Shown here: positions 42,798 to 50,994 of the stretch, piece after piece
Numbering within the stretch: the stretch's first letter is position 1
How the letters are laid out: each line of letters starts with the position of its first letter
Assembly: GCF_020171945.1 (NCBI RefSeq)
Contig: NZ_JAIVAP010000003.1
Location: 267,412 to 331,411 of the forward strand
Direction of reading: 5' to 3'
DNA: 64,000 bases
From: Bacillus infantis
Lineage (GTDB): Bacteria > Bacillota > Bacilli > Bacillales > Cytobacillaceae
Program-made: the position numbers and the translations under genes
Notes under the pieces: model-generated
Database searches by the model: none
What the model was told of the DNA's origin: nothing
The model's input: only the letters and a program-made list of their open reading frames with translations

Positions 42798-43106
42798 ATG
42801 GATCAGGAATTAAAAGACAGCATCATGGGTGCCCTTGAGCTTGTGGTCGACCCTGAACTTGGTGTAGATATAGTCAATCTGGGACTGGTATATGATGTGA
42901 AAATGGAAGAAGAAGGAACGGCTGTAGTCGATATGACGCTTACTTCCATGGGCTGCCCGCTTGCCGGAACGATTGTGGACCAGGTAAAGGCTGCTCTTTC
43001 AGATATACCTGAAGTGAAAAATACAGAAGTGAACATTGTGTGGAGCCCGCCATGGACAAAGGATAAAATGTCCCGCTACGCTAAGATAGCCCTGGGCGTA
43101 CAATAA
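42798..43106 (+). CDS. yitW: MIP18/SufT-like iron-sulfur cluster assembly protein (YitW)
   Basis: A 102-residue MIP18 (DUF59) protein: VVDPELGVDIVNLGLVYDV, MTLTSMGCPLAGTIVDQV and VWSPPWTKDKMS are diagnostic, with the conserved Cys in GCPL. SufT-type proteins help mature Fe-S proteins. AAGGAG places the start at ATG 42798; a GTG three codons earlier is rejected. The next gene begins one base after its stop, so the two are likely cotranscribed. Confidence 0.93.
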   Translation: MDQELKDSIMGALELVVDPELGVDIVNLGLVYDVKMEEEGTAVVDMTLTSMGCPLAGTIVDQVKAALSDIPEVKNTEVNIVWSPPWTKDKMSRYAKIALGVQ

Positions 43107-43107
43107 G

Positions 43108-43446
43108 ATGAAAAACAAGGTTATACTGGTCAGCTCCGATCAGCTGGGCAAGGGAGATGCAGAGCTTGGCTCAGGTGTTCTTGAAACCTTCTTTACCGTA
43201 TTGAAGCAGCAGAAGGAGCTTCCTGCCGCAGTCTTTTTCATGAATAGCGGCGTATATGCCCTGACAGGGGAATCATTTGTTTCGGTTCATGCAAAAGAGC
43301 TGGAGGAAAAAGGAGTCGGCATCTTTGCATGCAATACATGCGTGGATCACTATGGTGTCGGGGACAAGCTGTATGCCGGCAAAATCAGCGGCATGGCCCA
43401 TTTTGTCGAGCTTGCCGCCGGTCATGAGGTTCTGACAATTTCTTAA
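43108..43446 (+). CDS. DsrE-like protein of the YedF C-terminal type
   Basis: A 112-residue DsrE/F-like protein: VILVSSDQLGKGDAELGSGVL at the start and a conserved CNTC pair in GIFACNTCVDHYGV. The pattern matches the DsrE half of YedF-type proteins from selenium/sulfur metabolism, here without the TusA/SirA half. Such domains carry persulfide sulfur, so a sulfur-relay role next to the SufT-like gene is a reasonable inference. No good ribosome-binding site precedes the ATG, consistent with coupling to yitW. A strong terminator follows. Confidence 0.78.
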   Translation: MKNKVILVSSDQLGKGDAELGSGVLETFFTVLKQQKELPAAVFFMNSGVYALTGESFVSVHAKELEEKGVGIFACNTCVDHYGVGDKLYAGKISGMAHFVELAAGHEVLTIS

Positions 43447-43460
43447 ATAGACAGCGGAGA

Positions 43461-43487
43461 AAACAGCAGGATATCCTGCTGTTTTTT
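43461..43487 (+). terminator. Terminator after the DsrE-like gene
   Basis: AAACAGCAGGA / TCCTGCTGTTT is an 11-bp near-perfect palindrome followed by T6. Confidence 0.85.
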
Positions 43488-43525
43488 AGCACTTTCAAAA
43501 ATGGATACATAAGGAGTGGAAAGGC

Positions 43526-44791
43526 ATGGTCGAAAGGAGAAAGCCTATCCCGGTAAGGGAGGCAATCGATAAGATCCTGCAGATGGATTTTACCGGGGAA
43601 ACTGAATGGGTCCCAATCAATGAAAGTTATGGGCGCTATCTTGCTGAAGATTTAAAGGCAGCCAATGATGTACCCCATTTTGATCGTTCCCCGTATGACG
43701 GATTTGCAGTCAGGGCTGTGGATACAGAAGGTGCCTCAAGCAGCAGTCCCGTGGAATTCGAGGTTGTGGACCATATAGGGGCAGGCTATGTGGCGAAGGT
43801 GCAGGTGGGAGCATACCAGGCTGCAAGAATCATGACCGGCGCCCAAATGCCCGCAGAATGCGATGCAGTCGTTATGCTGGAGCTTGCCAGGACAGAGGAG
43901 CGGGACGGAAAAAATTATATGAGCATCAAAAGATCCTTTAAGGCAGGCGATAATGTTTCTTTTCGGGGGGAGGATGCCAAAGAAGGGGATACCCTGCTCA
44001 GAAAAGGGAAAAAAATCAATCCAGGTGTGATCGCCATGCTTGCCACCTTTGGCTACAGCTCAGTACCTGTTGCCAAAAAGCCTGCCATCGGGCTCTTTGC
44101 AACGGGCACCGAGCTGCTTGATGTGGGTGAGGCGCTTGAACCGGGCCGGATCAGAAACAGCAATTCCCATATGGTGATGGCGCAGATTGAACGCTCGGGC
44201 GCCGCCTGCGAATACCATGGGAAGCTGCCGGACGATTTTGATACCTGCTTTACAGCCATAGAGGCGGCACTTGAAAAAACCGATATCCTGGTCACTACGG
44301 GTGGTGTGTCGGTAGGGGATTATGACTATTTGCCGGCGATATACAAAAAGCTTGGAGCTGAAGTGCTTTTTAACAAGGTGGCTATGCGCCCTGGAAGTGT
44401 CACAACCGCAGCCCGCCTTGGGGGGAAGCTGTTATTCGGGCTGTCAGGCAATCCGTCCGCCTGCTATGTGGGCTTCGAGCTGTTCGTGAGGCCGGTGATC
44501 CGGGGAATGCTGTATACAGATAACATTCATCTGCGGATGGTGCAGGCTGCTCTTGGGGAAGACTTCCCGAAGCCGAATCCATTCACAAGGTTTGTGCGGA
44601 GCAGGCTGGAATACGAAAATGGCAGGCTCATCTCAGTGCCAAGCGGAGTGGATAAATCAAATATTGTCATGAGCCTGGCGGGAGCAGATGCTCTTATGGT
44701 GCTTCCCGGCGGTACTAGAGGCTATCAAAAGGGCGATGAAGCAGATGTGCTGCTGCTCGAGGATGACCAGGGAAGCAGCCAGCCATGGTAG
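43526..44791 (+). CDS. moeA: Molybdopterin molybdenumtransferase MoeA
   Basis: A 421-residue enzyme that inserts molybdate into molybdopterin. The N-terminal DVPHFDRSPYDGFAVRA, TGAQMPAECDAVVMLE, the MPT-binding TTGGVSVGDYDYLP and MRPGSVTTAA, and the LSGNPSACYVGFELFV segment are typical. AAGGAG at 43511-43516 sets the ATG at 43526. It overlaps mobB by seven bases. Other cofactor genes (moaA, moaC, moaE and so on) are not in the window. Confidence 0.95.
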   Translation: MVERRKPIPVREAIDKILQMDFTGETEWVPINESYGRYLAEDLKAANDVPHFDRSPYDGFAVRAVDTEGASSSSPVEFEVVDHIGAGYVAKVQVGAYQAARIMTGAQMPAECDAVVMLELARTEERDGKNYMSIKRSFKAGDNVSFRGEDAKEGDTLLRKGKKINPGVIAMLATFGYSSVPVAKKPAIGLFATGTELLDVGEALEPGRIRNSNSHMVMAQIERSGAACEYHGKLPDDFDTCFTAIEAALEKTDILVTTGGVSVGDYDYLPAIYKKLGAEVLFNKVAMRPGSVTTAARLGGKLLFGLSGNPSACYVGFELFVRPVIRGMLYTDNIHLRMVQAALGEDFPKPNPFTRFVRSRLEYENGRLISVPSGVDKSNIVMSLAGADALMVLPGGTRGYQKGDEADVLLLEDDQGSSQPW

Positions 44792-45300
44792 AGCCTGTCA
44801 TTTTTCAGATTGTGGGCTTCAAGAACAGCGGGAAGACAACGCTTGTCCAGTCGGTGATCAGAGAGCTCCAAAAGCAAGGGTATGCAGCCGTAACGATTAA
44901 ACACCATGGACATGGGGGGAAACCGGATGTACTTGAGGATAAAGATACATCTTTGCATATGAGAGCCGGTGCGCTGGCCAGCCTTGCAGAAGGGGAAGGC
45001 AGCATCCTGATTCAGGCTGACAATCTGGATTGGCCGCTGGAGCGGCTTATTCAGCTGATGGCTGCTTTCGGGCCGGATATCATCCTTATTGAGGGATATA
45101 AAAAAGAGTGCTATCCGAAAGCTGTAATCGCCCGGAACCTGGAAGAGGCGGAAAGTTTGTCCCGTCTGGACAATGTCCATGCTGCCATAACCCCCCTCCT
45201 GCCTGAAGAGGCTCATCCCTATTTTGGGAAGAAGCCTGTTTGGCCATCTTCTGAGGCAGCAGAGAAATTGGCTGCTTACATTATCAGTCTTTCTCAATAG
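44785..45300 (+). CDS. mobB: Molybdopterin-guanine dinucleotide biosynthesis adaptor MobB
   Basis: A 171-residue GTP-binding protein with Walker A GFKNSGKTT (about residues 10-18), TIKHHGHGG and the later LIEGYKKECYPK, the MobB hallmarks. It assists formation of the dinucleotide form of the molybdenum cofactor. The ATG at 44785 lies within the end of moeA; AGGGA precedes it. A terminator follows. Confidence 0.93.
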   Translation: MVEPVIFQIVGFKNSGKTTLVQSVIRELQKQGYAAVTIKHHGHGGKPDVLEDKDTSLHMRAGALASLAEGEGSILIQADNLDWPLERLIQLMAAFGPDIILIEGYKKECYPKAVIARNLEEAESLSRLDNVHAAITPLLPEEAHPYFGKKPVWPSSEAAEKLAAYIISLSQ

Positions 45301-45312
45301 ATTTGTTGAACA

Positions 45313-45339
45313 GCCATCCTGCGGGGTGGCTTTTTTTTT
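45313..45339 (+). terminator. Terminator after mobB
   Basis: Stem GCCATCC / GGGTGGC (one G-T pair) with nine T. Confidence 0.85.
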
Positions 45340-45384
45340 ATCAAATACTAGGATAGTATGCATGTTCATTCAAGAGATTGAATA

Positions 45385-45402
45385 TTTAAATAAAAATTAA
45401 CA
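45385..45402. promoter_or_regulatory. ARG-box-like site upstream of the argC promoter
   Basis: TTTAAATAAAAATTAACA matches the AATAAAAATT core of the Bacillus ARG box (CATGAATAAAAATTCAAK). It lies just upstream of the -35 box; regulation by AhrC/ArgR is expected. Confidence 0.65.
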
Positions 45403-45411
45403 TGTTTATGG

Positions 45412-45440
45412 TTGATTTTGTTCTGCTAAGTTTCTATAAT
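45412..45440 (+). promoter_or_regulatory. Sigma-A promoter of the arg operon
   Basis: TTGATT and TATAAT separated by 17 bases, 65 bases before the argC start codon. Confidence 0.8.
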
Positions 45441-45455
45441 AAGAGAAACATTATA

Positions 45456-45473
45456 CATATTTATTAATACATT
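45456..45473. promoter_or_regulatory. Second ARG-box-like site, downstream of the argC promoter
   Basis: The reverse strand reads AATGTATTAATAAATATG, a weaker ARG-box match, at about +10 to +27. Paired boxes around the promoter fit AhrC looping or hexamer binding. Confidence 0.45.
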
Positions 45474-45505
45474 TGATTAAATATACAAAAGGGAAGGGGG
45501 ATCCC

Positions 45506-46537
45506 ATGAAGGCATCCATTATCGGTACAACAGGATACGGCGGTGCAGAGCTTCTCCGCATTTTACAGCACCATCCTTACTTCCAGATTCAATCCATACA
45601 TTCTACCAGGGGGGAAGCGCCTGTTTCCGATGAATATCCGCATCTGCTTGAGATAAACAGGCAAACTTTAGAGGGAATTGATATAGAGAAGATCTCAGAG
45701 CAATCTGACGTGGTCTTCCTGGCTGCTCCTTCAGGTGCATCAGGCAAGCTTGCCGGACAGTTTGCAGGAAGGGATATTAAAGTCATCGATCTGTCCGGGG
45801 ATTTAAGGCTGCCGGAGGATCAGTATATAAACTGGTACAAGAAAGATCCAGCAGATGTTTCTGTGATTGAAGAATCTGTATACGGCCTGAGTGAGTGGAA
45901 CAGAGAGAAGATCGGGGGGGCAGATATCATCGCCAATCCCGGATGCTATCCGACAGCAGCCTTGCTGGGCCTTGCCCCGGCACTTTTAGGAGGGCTCATA
46001 AAGCCCTATGGCATCATTATCGATGCAAAGTCAGGCATCTCGGGTGCCGGCCGCTCGCCTTCAAAAGGGACCATGTTTGCGGAAATGAGCGAAAACTTCA
46101 AAATTTATAAAGTGAATGAGCATCAGCATACACCAGAAATTGAACAGCAGCTCAAGCTGTGGAATAAAGATACATCCCCAATCACTTTCAGTACCCACTT
46201 GATTCCGGCAGTACGGGGAATCATGGCAACCATGTATGGTGAACTGGAGGAAGGCATTACAGCAGAAGCAGCAGCAAGCGCATACCGGGAAGCTTATGAA
46301 GCTGCTCCGTTTGTAAGGGTAAGAGCACCCGGAAATTTCCCTGCTACCAAGGAGGTATCAGGCAGCAATTATTGTGATATCGGACTGAGCGCAGATAAGC
46401 GGACAGGAAGGCTGACCATAGTAGCAGTCATTGATAACCTGATGAAAGGGGCTGCCGGCCAGGCTGTCCAGAATGCCAATCTGATGTTCGGTTTTCCTGA
46501 AAAGGCGGGGCTTGATTTCATACCAATATTTCCATAA
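45506..46537 (+). CDS. argC: N-acetyl-gamma-glutamyl-phosphate reductase
   Basis: A 343-residue enzyme that reduces acetylglutamyl phosphate to the semialdehyde with NADPH. The dinucleotide motif GTTGYGGAELL is at the start and the catalytic Cys147 lies in NPGCYPTA. GGGAAGGGGG sets the ATG at 45506; an upstream ATG 11 codons earlier lacks a site. First gene of argCJBD-carAB-argF, under a sigma-A promoter flanked by ARG boxes. The gap to argJ is about 100 bases. Confidence 0.96.
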   Translation: MKASIIGTTGYGGAELLRILQHHPYFQIQSIHSTRGEAPVSDEYPHLLEINRQTLEGIDIEKISEQSDVVFLAAPSGASGKLAGQFAGRDIKVIDLSGDLRLPEDQYINWYKKDPADVSVIEESVYGLSEWNREKIGGADIIANPGCYPTAALLGLAPALLGGLIKPYGIIIDAKSGISGAGRSPSKGTMFAEMSENFKIYKVNEHQHTPEIEQQLKLWNKDTSPITFSTHLIPAVRGIMATMYGELEEGITAEAAASAYREAYEAAPFVRVRAPGNFPATKEVSGSNYCDIGLSADKRTGRLTIVAVIDNLMKGAAGQAVQNANLMFGFPEKAGLDFIPIFP

Positions 46538-46644
46538 ATGCAGGCTGTCCTGCTCAAACTTATCGATTTTAGCATGATGCACTGTTCAGGTACTGGTGCC
46601 AGCAGCACAGTGTTATTCAAAAGAAAATTCCAAGGAGGCAAATC

Positions 46645-47877
46645 ATGCAAGCATTGTCACAAGAAAGTGCTGTGAGGGAGATTCCGGATGGCAGCATTAT
46701 CAGTCCAAAGGGTTATAAAGCTGCAGGTGTTCACGCAGGCCTCAGATACAGCAAAAAGGATGTTGGTGCTATAACCAGCACAGTCCCGGCAAGCAGTGCA
46801 GCTGTTTATACAACAAGCCTTTTCCAGGCAGCCCCTTTGAAGGTAACCCAGGAAAGCCTGGCAGCAGGAGGGATGCTGCAGGCGGTGATTGTGAACAGTG
46901 CCTGTGCTAATGCCTGTACCGGGCAGCAGGGATATAAAGATGCGCTTGAAATGAGGAAGCTGGCAGCAGGGAAATTCGGACTGGAGGAATGTTCGGTCGC
47001 GGTTGCTTCCACTGGCGTGATTGGCGAGTATCTGCAAATGGAGAAGATCCAGGCAGGAATAGCGGGGCTTGAGCCAGGAAATGGATCAGAGAGTGCAGAG
47101 GACTTCCAGACCGCCATATTAACGACCGATACAGTCATGAAAAACTGTGCCTATGAAGCAGAAATTGGCGGTGTTCCGATCCGGATGGGCGGAGCAGCCA
47201 AAGGCTCAGGCATGATTCATCCTAATATGGCCACAATGCTTGGATTTGTCACAACCGATGCCTGCATCTCACCTTCAGTCCTGCAGAAGGCATTGAAGGA
47301 GGTCACGGACAGTACCTTTAACCAGATCACGGTTGATGGTGATACCTCTACAAATGATATGGTCCTCGTTATGGCCAACGGACTTGCCGGGAATGAGCCT
47401 CTGTCTCCGGAGCATCCTGAATGGGATGTGTTCCTTGGCCTCCTGGGGTCCTGCTGTGAGAGTCTGGCAAAGCAGATCGCAAAGGACGGCGAAGGGGCGA
47501 CCAAGCTGATCGAGGCGGAAGTTGCCGGTGCTGTTTCTGACCAGGAGGGGGCCGCAGCAGCAAAGCAGATCGTAGGATCTAATCTTGTTAAGACTGCTGT
47601 ATATGGAGCAGATGCAAACTGGGGCAGAATCATCGGGGCCCTCGGGCAGAGCAATATCAGCCTGGATCCTGAAAATGTGGATATCTGGATCGGCCCGATA
47701 TGCATGCTGAGAAACAGTGAGCCGCAAGCATTTTCGGAGGAAGAGGCAAATGCCTATCTCCAGCAGGAAACTATAAAGATTTCGGTCGACCTTCATCATG
47801 GAAAAGGCCAAGGAAAAGCGTGGGGCTGTGATCTTTCCTATGATTACGTCAAAATCAATGCGAGCTATCGCACTTAA
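46645..47877 (+). CDS. argJ: Bifunctional ornithine acetyltransferase / N-acetylglutamate synthase
   Basis: A 410-residue precursor that cuts itself into two chains. The cleavage site is in GSGMIHPNMATML, where Thr197 becomes the nucleophile. It transfers acetyl from acetylornithine to glutamate, and in the bifunctional type also uses acetyl-CoA. CAAGGAGG supports the ATG at 46645. It lies between argC and argB as in B. subtilis. Whether it is mono- or bifunctional cannot be proved by eye. Confidence 0.95.
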   Translation: MQALSQESAVREIPDGSIISPKGYKAAGVHAGLRYSKKDVGAITSTVPASSAAVYTTSLFQAAPLKVTQESLAAGGMLQAVIVNSACANACTGQQGYKDALEMRKLAAGKFGLEECSVAVASTGVIGEYLQMEKIQAGIAGLEPGNGSESAEDFQTAILTTDTVMKNCAYEAEIGGVPIRMGGAAKGSGMIHPNMATMLGFVTTDACISPSVLQKALKEVTDSTFNQITVDGDTSTNDMVLVMANGLAGNEPLSPEHPEWDVFLGLLGSCCESLAKQIAKDGEGATKLIEAEVAGAVSDQEGAAAAKQIVGSNLVKTAVYGADANWGRIIGALGQSNISLDPENVDIWIGPICMLRNSEPQAFSEEEANAYLQQETIKISVDLHHGKGQGKAWGCDLSYDYVKINASYRT

Positions 47878-47887
47878 GGGGGCAAGG

Positions 47888-48658
47888 ATGAGTTTAATTG
47901 TCATTAAATGCGGAGGCAGTATCTTAGACAGGCTGACAAGCGATTTTTTTGACAGCCTTAAGAATCTGAGTGTCCAGGGTTATCAGTTGATTTTTGTGCA
48001 TGGAGGCGGTCCGGAGATTAATGATATGCTGAGGCTTAAAAGCATAGAGTCCCAATTTGTCCAGGGGCTGAGAAAAACGGATGAAAGAACCCTTGAAACT
48101 GCTGAAATGGTCCTTTCCGGACAATCCAACAGGAAATTGGCGGCCCTGCTTCAGGAGAATGGGTTCAATGCCCTTGGTGTGAATGGGCCGGACGGTATCC
48201 TCCACGGCGATTTCGTTGATAAGGATAAGCTGGGCTATGTCGGCAGAATTGATCATGTTTCGAGGGAATTGCTGCAGCTTCTACTGGAAAACGGGTACCT
48301 TCCAGTTCTCACCCCTTTGGCTAAAACAAAGGATGGCCAGAAGCTGAATGTCAATGCAGACTATGCAGCTGCTGCAGTTGCCCTTGCACTGAATGCGGAC
48401 CAATGCCTGTTTGTAACCGATGTTGAAGGCATTAAAGCAGAGGGGGCTTTGATAGACAGGCTGGAAGATGAAAAGGCAGCAGCCTATATTCAGGATGGAA
48501 CAATTTCAGGCGGCATGATCCCCAAGGTGGAATCAGCCCTTGCAGCCATCCGGCAGGGTGTGAAAAGCGTCCGGATCATTTCAGGTGTGAAGCCATTTTA
48601 TACAGGGGGTGCCTGGAGCGGAACACAAATCAATTGCAAAGAGAGGACAATGGCATGA
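47888..48658 (+). CDS. argB: Acetylglutamate kinase
   Basis: A 256-residue amino-acid kinase: IVIKCGGSIL (phosphate site), VHGGGPEIN, and VTDVEGI with the late GGMIPKVESALAAI. It phosphorylates N-acetylglutamate. AAGGGGGCAAGG precedes the ATG at 47888; the open frame reaches upstream into argJ but without a credible start. The stop overlaps the argD start (ATGA). Confidence 0.95.
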   Translation: MSLIVIKCGGSILDRLTSDFFDSLKNLSVQGYQLIFVHGGGPEINDMLRLKSIESQFVQGLRKTDERTLETAEMVLSGQSNRKLAALLQENGFNALGVNGPDGILHGDFVDKDKLGYVGRIDHVSRELLQLLLENGYLPVLTPLAKTKDGQKLNVNADYAAAAVALALNADQCLFVTDVEGIKAEGALIDRLEDEKAAAYIQDGTISGGMIPKVESALAAIRQGVKSVRIISGVKPFYTGGAWSGTQINCKERTMA

Positions 48659-49812
48659 GTAATCTGTTTCCTGTATACCAGCGCTGGGAAATACAGCCGG
48701 CAGAAGCAAACGGGTCCACTATTATCGACAAAAACGGAAAAGAATATCTGGATTTCACGTCAGGGATCGGCGTATGCAATCTTGGGCATCGTCCCAAGGC
48801 GGTAGAAGCAGCTGTCAAGGAACAGCTCGGAAACTTCTGGCATGTTTCCAATCTGTTCGAACAATCAGGCCAGGAGAAAGCAGCCTCTCTGTTATGTGAA
48901 TATGCCGGGATGGATAGGGCGTATTTTGCCAACAGCGGGGCCGAGGCAAATGAAGCAGCCATCAAGCTGGCTCGGAAGGCAACCGGGAAAACGAAAATCA
49001 TTACCTTTCTCAACTCCTTCCATGGCAGGACATTTGCGGCCATGTCAGCTACAGGCCAGGAGAAGGTCAAACACGGCTATGGGCCAATGCTCGAAACATT
49101 TGTGTATGTTCCGTTCAATGATATAGATGCAGTGAAAAAATCAGCAGATGGAGAAACAGCGGCCGTCATGCTTGAAATGGTGCAGGGAGAGGGCGGCATC
49201 CATATAGCAGATAAAGCGTTTGTAAGTGAGCTTGCTGCATTTTGCAAAGAAAAGGGCATCCTCCTGGTCATCGATGAAATCCAGACAGGGATTGGCAGGA
49301 CGGCGAAGCCATTTGCGTATATGCACTTTGATATTCAGCCTGATATTATCACATCGGCAAAAGGACTGGGCAGCGGATTGCCGATAGGTGCCATGCTTGG
49401 AAAAGAACATTTGGCAGATTCATTCGGCCCGGGGAGCCACGGTTCTACTTTCGGCGGGAACCCGATAGCCATTGCAGCCGCTTCAGCGACTTTAGCGGCA
49501 GTCATGGATGACGGATTCGGCACTGAGCTTGAACAGCTGAGCGAAAGCTTCAAGGCTGTCCTGCTGGATAGGCTGGCCGATATTCCCGGGGTGAAGGATA
49601 TCCGCATTTTCGGAATGATGGCAGGAATCGAAATGGCGGCTGAAGCAAACTCTTTCCTTCGGGAGCTGAGGGAAAAAGGTTTGATCGCCCTCCCTGCTGG
49701 AACGCATGTCATCAGGCTTCTTCCTCCTTTAACATGCACATTGGATCAGATAGAAAAAGCTGCAGGCATCATTGCAGAAACATTGCGGGCTTCCGCATCA
49801 GTCCATTCATAA
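48655..49812 (+). CDS. argD: Acetylornithine aminotransferase
   Basis: A 385-residue class-III PLP aminotransferase. NSGAEANEAAIKLARK binds phosphate, DEIQTGIGRTAKPFAY and the PLP-lysine in SAKGLGSGLPIGAM are intact. It converts acetylglutamate semialdehyde to acetylornithine. The ATG at 48655 overlaps the argB stop, with AGAGGAC ahead. Confidence 0.95.
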   Translation: MSNLFPVYQRWEIQPAEANGSTIIDKNGKEYLDFTSGIGVCNLGHRPKAVEAAVKEQLGNFWHVSNLFEQSGQEKAASLLCEYAGMDRAYFANSGAEANEAAIKLARKATGKTKIITFLNSFHGRTFAAMSATGQEKVKHGYGPMLETFVYVPFNDIDAVKKSADGETAAVMLEMVQGEGGIHIADKAFVSELAAFCKEKGILLVIDEIQTGIGRTAKPFAYMHFDIQPDIITSAKGLGSGLPIGAMLGKEHLADSFGPGSHGSTFGGNPIAIAAASATLAAVMDDGFGTELEQLSESFKAVLLDRLADIPGVKDIRIFGMMAGIEMAAEANSFLRELREKGLIALPAGTHVIRLLPPLTCTLDQIEKAAGIIAETLRASASVHS

Positions 49813-49858
49813 GAGAAGCAAGAAAACACAGCTGAGAAAGCTGTTTTATTAGGAAATA

Positions 49859-49876
49859 AATGTATAAAAATTAATA
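49859..49876. promoter_or_regulatory. ARG box before carA
   Basis: AATGTATAAAAATTAATA agrees with the ARG box consensus at about 14 of 18 positions, the best match in the window, 38 bases before the carA start codon. A weak hairpin (ACAGCT/AGCTGT) lies at 49828-49844. An internal AhrC-controlled site or promoter for carAB-argF is possible. Confidence 0.65.
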
Positions 49877-49914
49877 AAAAATAATATTTATGCGTTAGCA
49901 GAGGTGTGTGCACA

Positions 49915-50994
49915 ATGAAGGGCTACCTACATTTAAACAGCGGAGAAACATATGAAGGCGAGTGGGTTTCTGAATCCCCGCCAGAGCTTACAGAGGGGGA
50001 AATCGTCTTTTTCACCGGCATGACCGGCTATCAGGAGGTTTTGACAGACCCGTCCTACAAAGACCAGATTATTGTGTTCACGTATCCGCAAATAGGAAAC
50101 TACGGAGTAAATGAAACAGATTTTGAAAGCAGAAAGCCGCATGCTGCAGGGGTCATTATCTATGGAACTCCGGAAGATGCGTACCATTACCAGTCCAAAT
50201 ACAGCCTTAAAGCATATTTGGAGAAATGGGGAATACCGCTCCTCGGCCATATCGATACAAGATCTGTTGTAAAAAAAATCAGAAATGCGGGCACCATGCC
50301 GGCAGTAATGTCACTTCAAAAAGAACAAACCTGCTGTTCGCATGAAAAAAGCACCTTAAAAGTAAGAGCAGTATCGCAAACCGGGCATCATCCTGCTGGT
50401 GCCGGTAGCATCCATATCGTTTTAATCGATTATGGGAACAAGAAATCGATTGCTGAATCGCTGCTTAAACGCGGATGCCGCATCACTATAGTGCCTTTCA
50501 ATACCAGCTTTGAGGAAATTAAGGGCATGCAGCCGGATGCTATCCTGCTTTCCAATGGACCTGGTGACCCAAAGCAGCTGAAGGATATGCTGCCTGAAAT
50601 CAAGAAGCTGATATTCAGCTTTCCAGTCCTGGGAATCTGCCTGGGACATCAGCTTGCAGCACTGGCACTTGGTGCAGACACTAAGAAGCTGGCGTTCGGC
50701 CATAGGGGGGCCAACCATCCGATAGCGGATGCCCGGACAGGAAGGGTTATGATGTCATCCCAGAACCATAGTTATGTTGTGGATGAGAAAAGCCTGAAGG
50801 GAACCGGCTTGAAGACAAGATTTCATAACCTGCATGACCGGTCGATTGAAGGCCTTGTCCATCAATCACTTCCGCTCAGTACAGTCCAATTCCATCCGGA
50901 AGCCCATCCCGGGCCGCAGGACGCAGAGTATATATTTGATGAGTTTATCGAAATAATCAATGCAGCACATGGGAGAGTTACAGCTTATGCCTAA
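49915..50994 (+). CDS. carA: Carbamoyl-phosphate synthase small chain, arginine-specific
   Basis: A 359-residue glutamine amidotransferase subunit. An N-terminal CarA domain (GYLHLNSGETYEGEW, FFTGMTGYQEVLTDPSY) is followed by a class-I amidotransferase domain with nucleophile Cys242 in GICLGHQ and the His/Glu pair in VQFHPEAHPGP. AGAGGTG precedes the ATG at 49915. Its place inside the arg operon shows it is the arginine paralogue rather than the pyrimidine PyrAA. It overlaps carB by eight bases. Confidence 0.95.
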   Translation: MKGYLHLNSGETYEGEWVSESPPELTEGEIVFFTGMTGYQEVLTDPSYKDQIIVFTYPQIGNYGVNETDFESRKPHAAGVIIYGTPEDAYHYQSKYSLKAYLEKWGIPLLGHIDTRSVVKKIRNAGTMPAVMSLQKEQTCCSHEKSTLKVRAVSQTGHHPAGAGSIHIVLIDYGNKKSIAESLLKRGCRITIVPFNTSFEEIKGMQPDAILLSNGPGDPKQLKDMLPEIKKLIFSFPVLGICLGHQLAALALGADTKKLAFGHRGANHPIADARTGRVMMSSQNHSYVVDEKSLKGTGLKTRFHNLHDRSIEGLVHQSLPLSTVQFHPEAHPGPQDAEYIFDEFIEIINAAHGRVTAYA

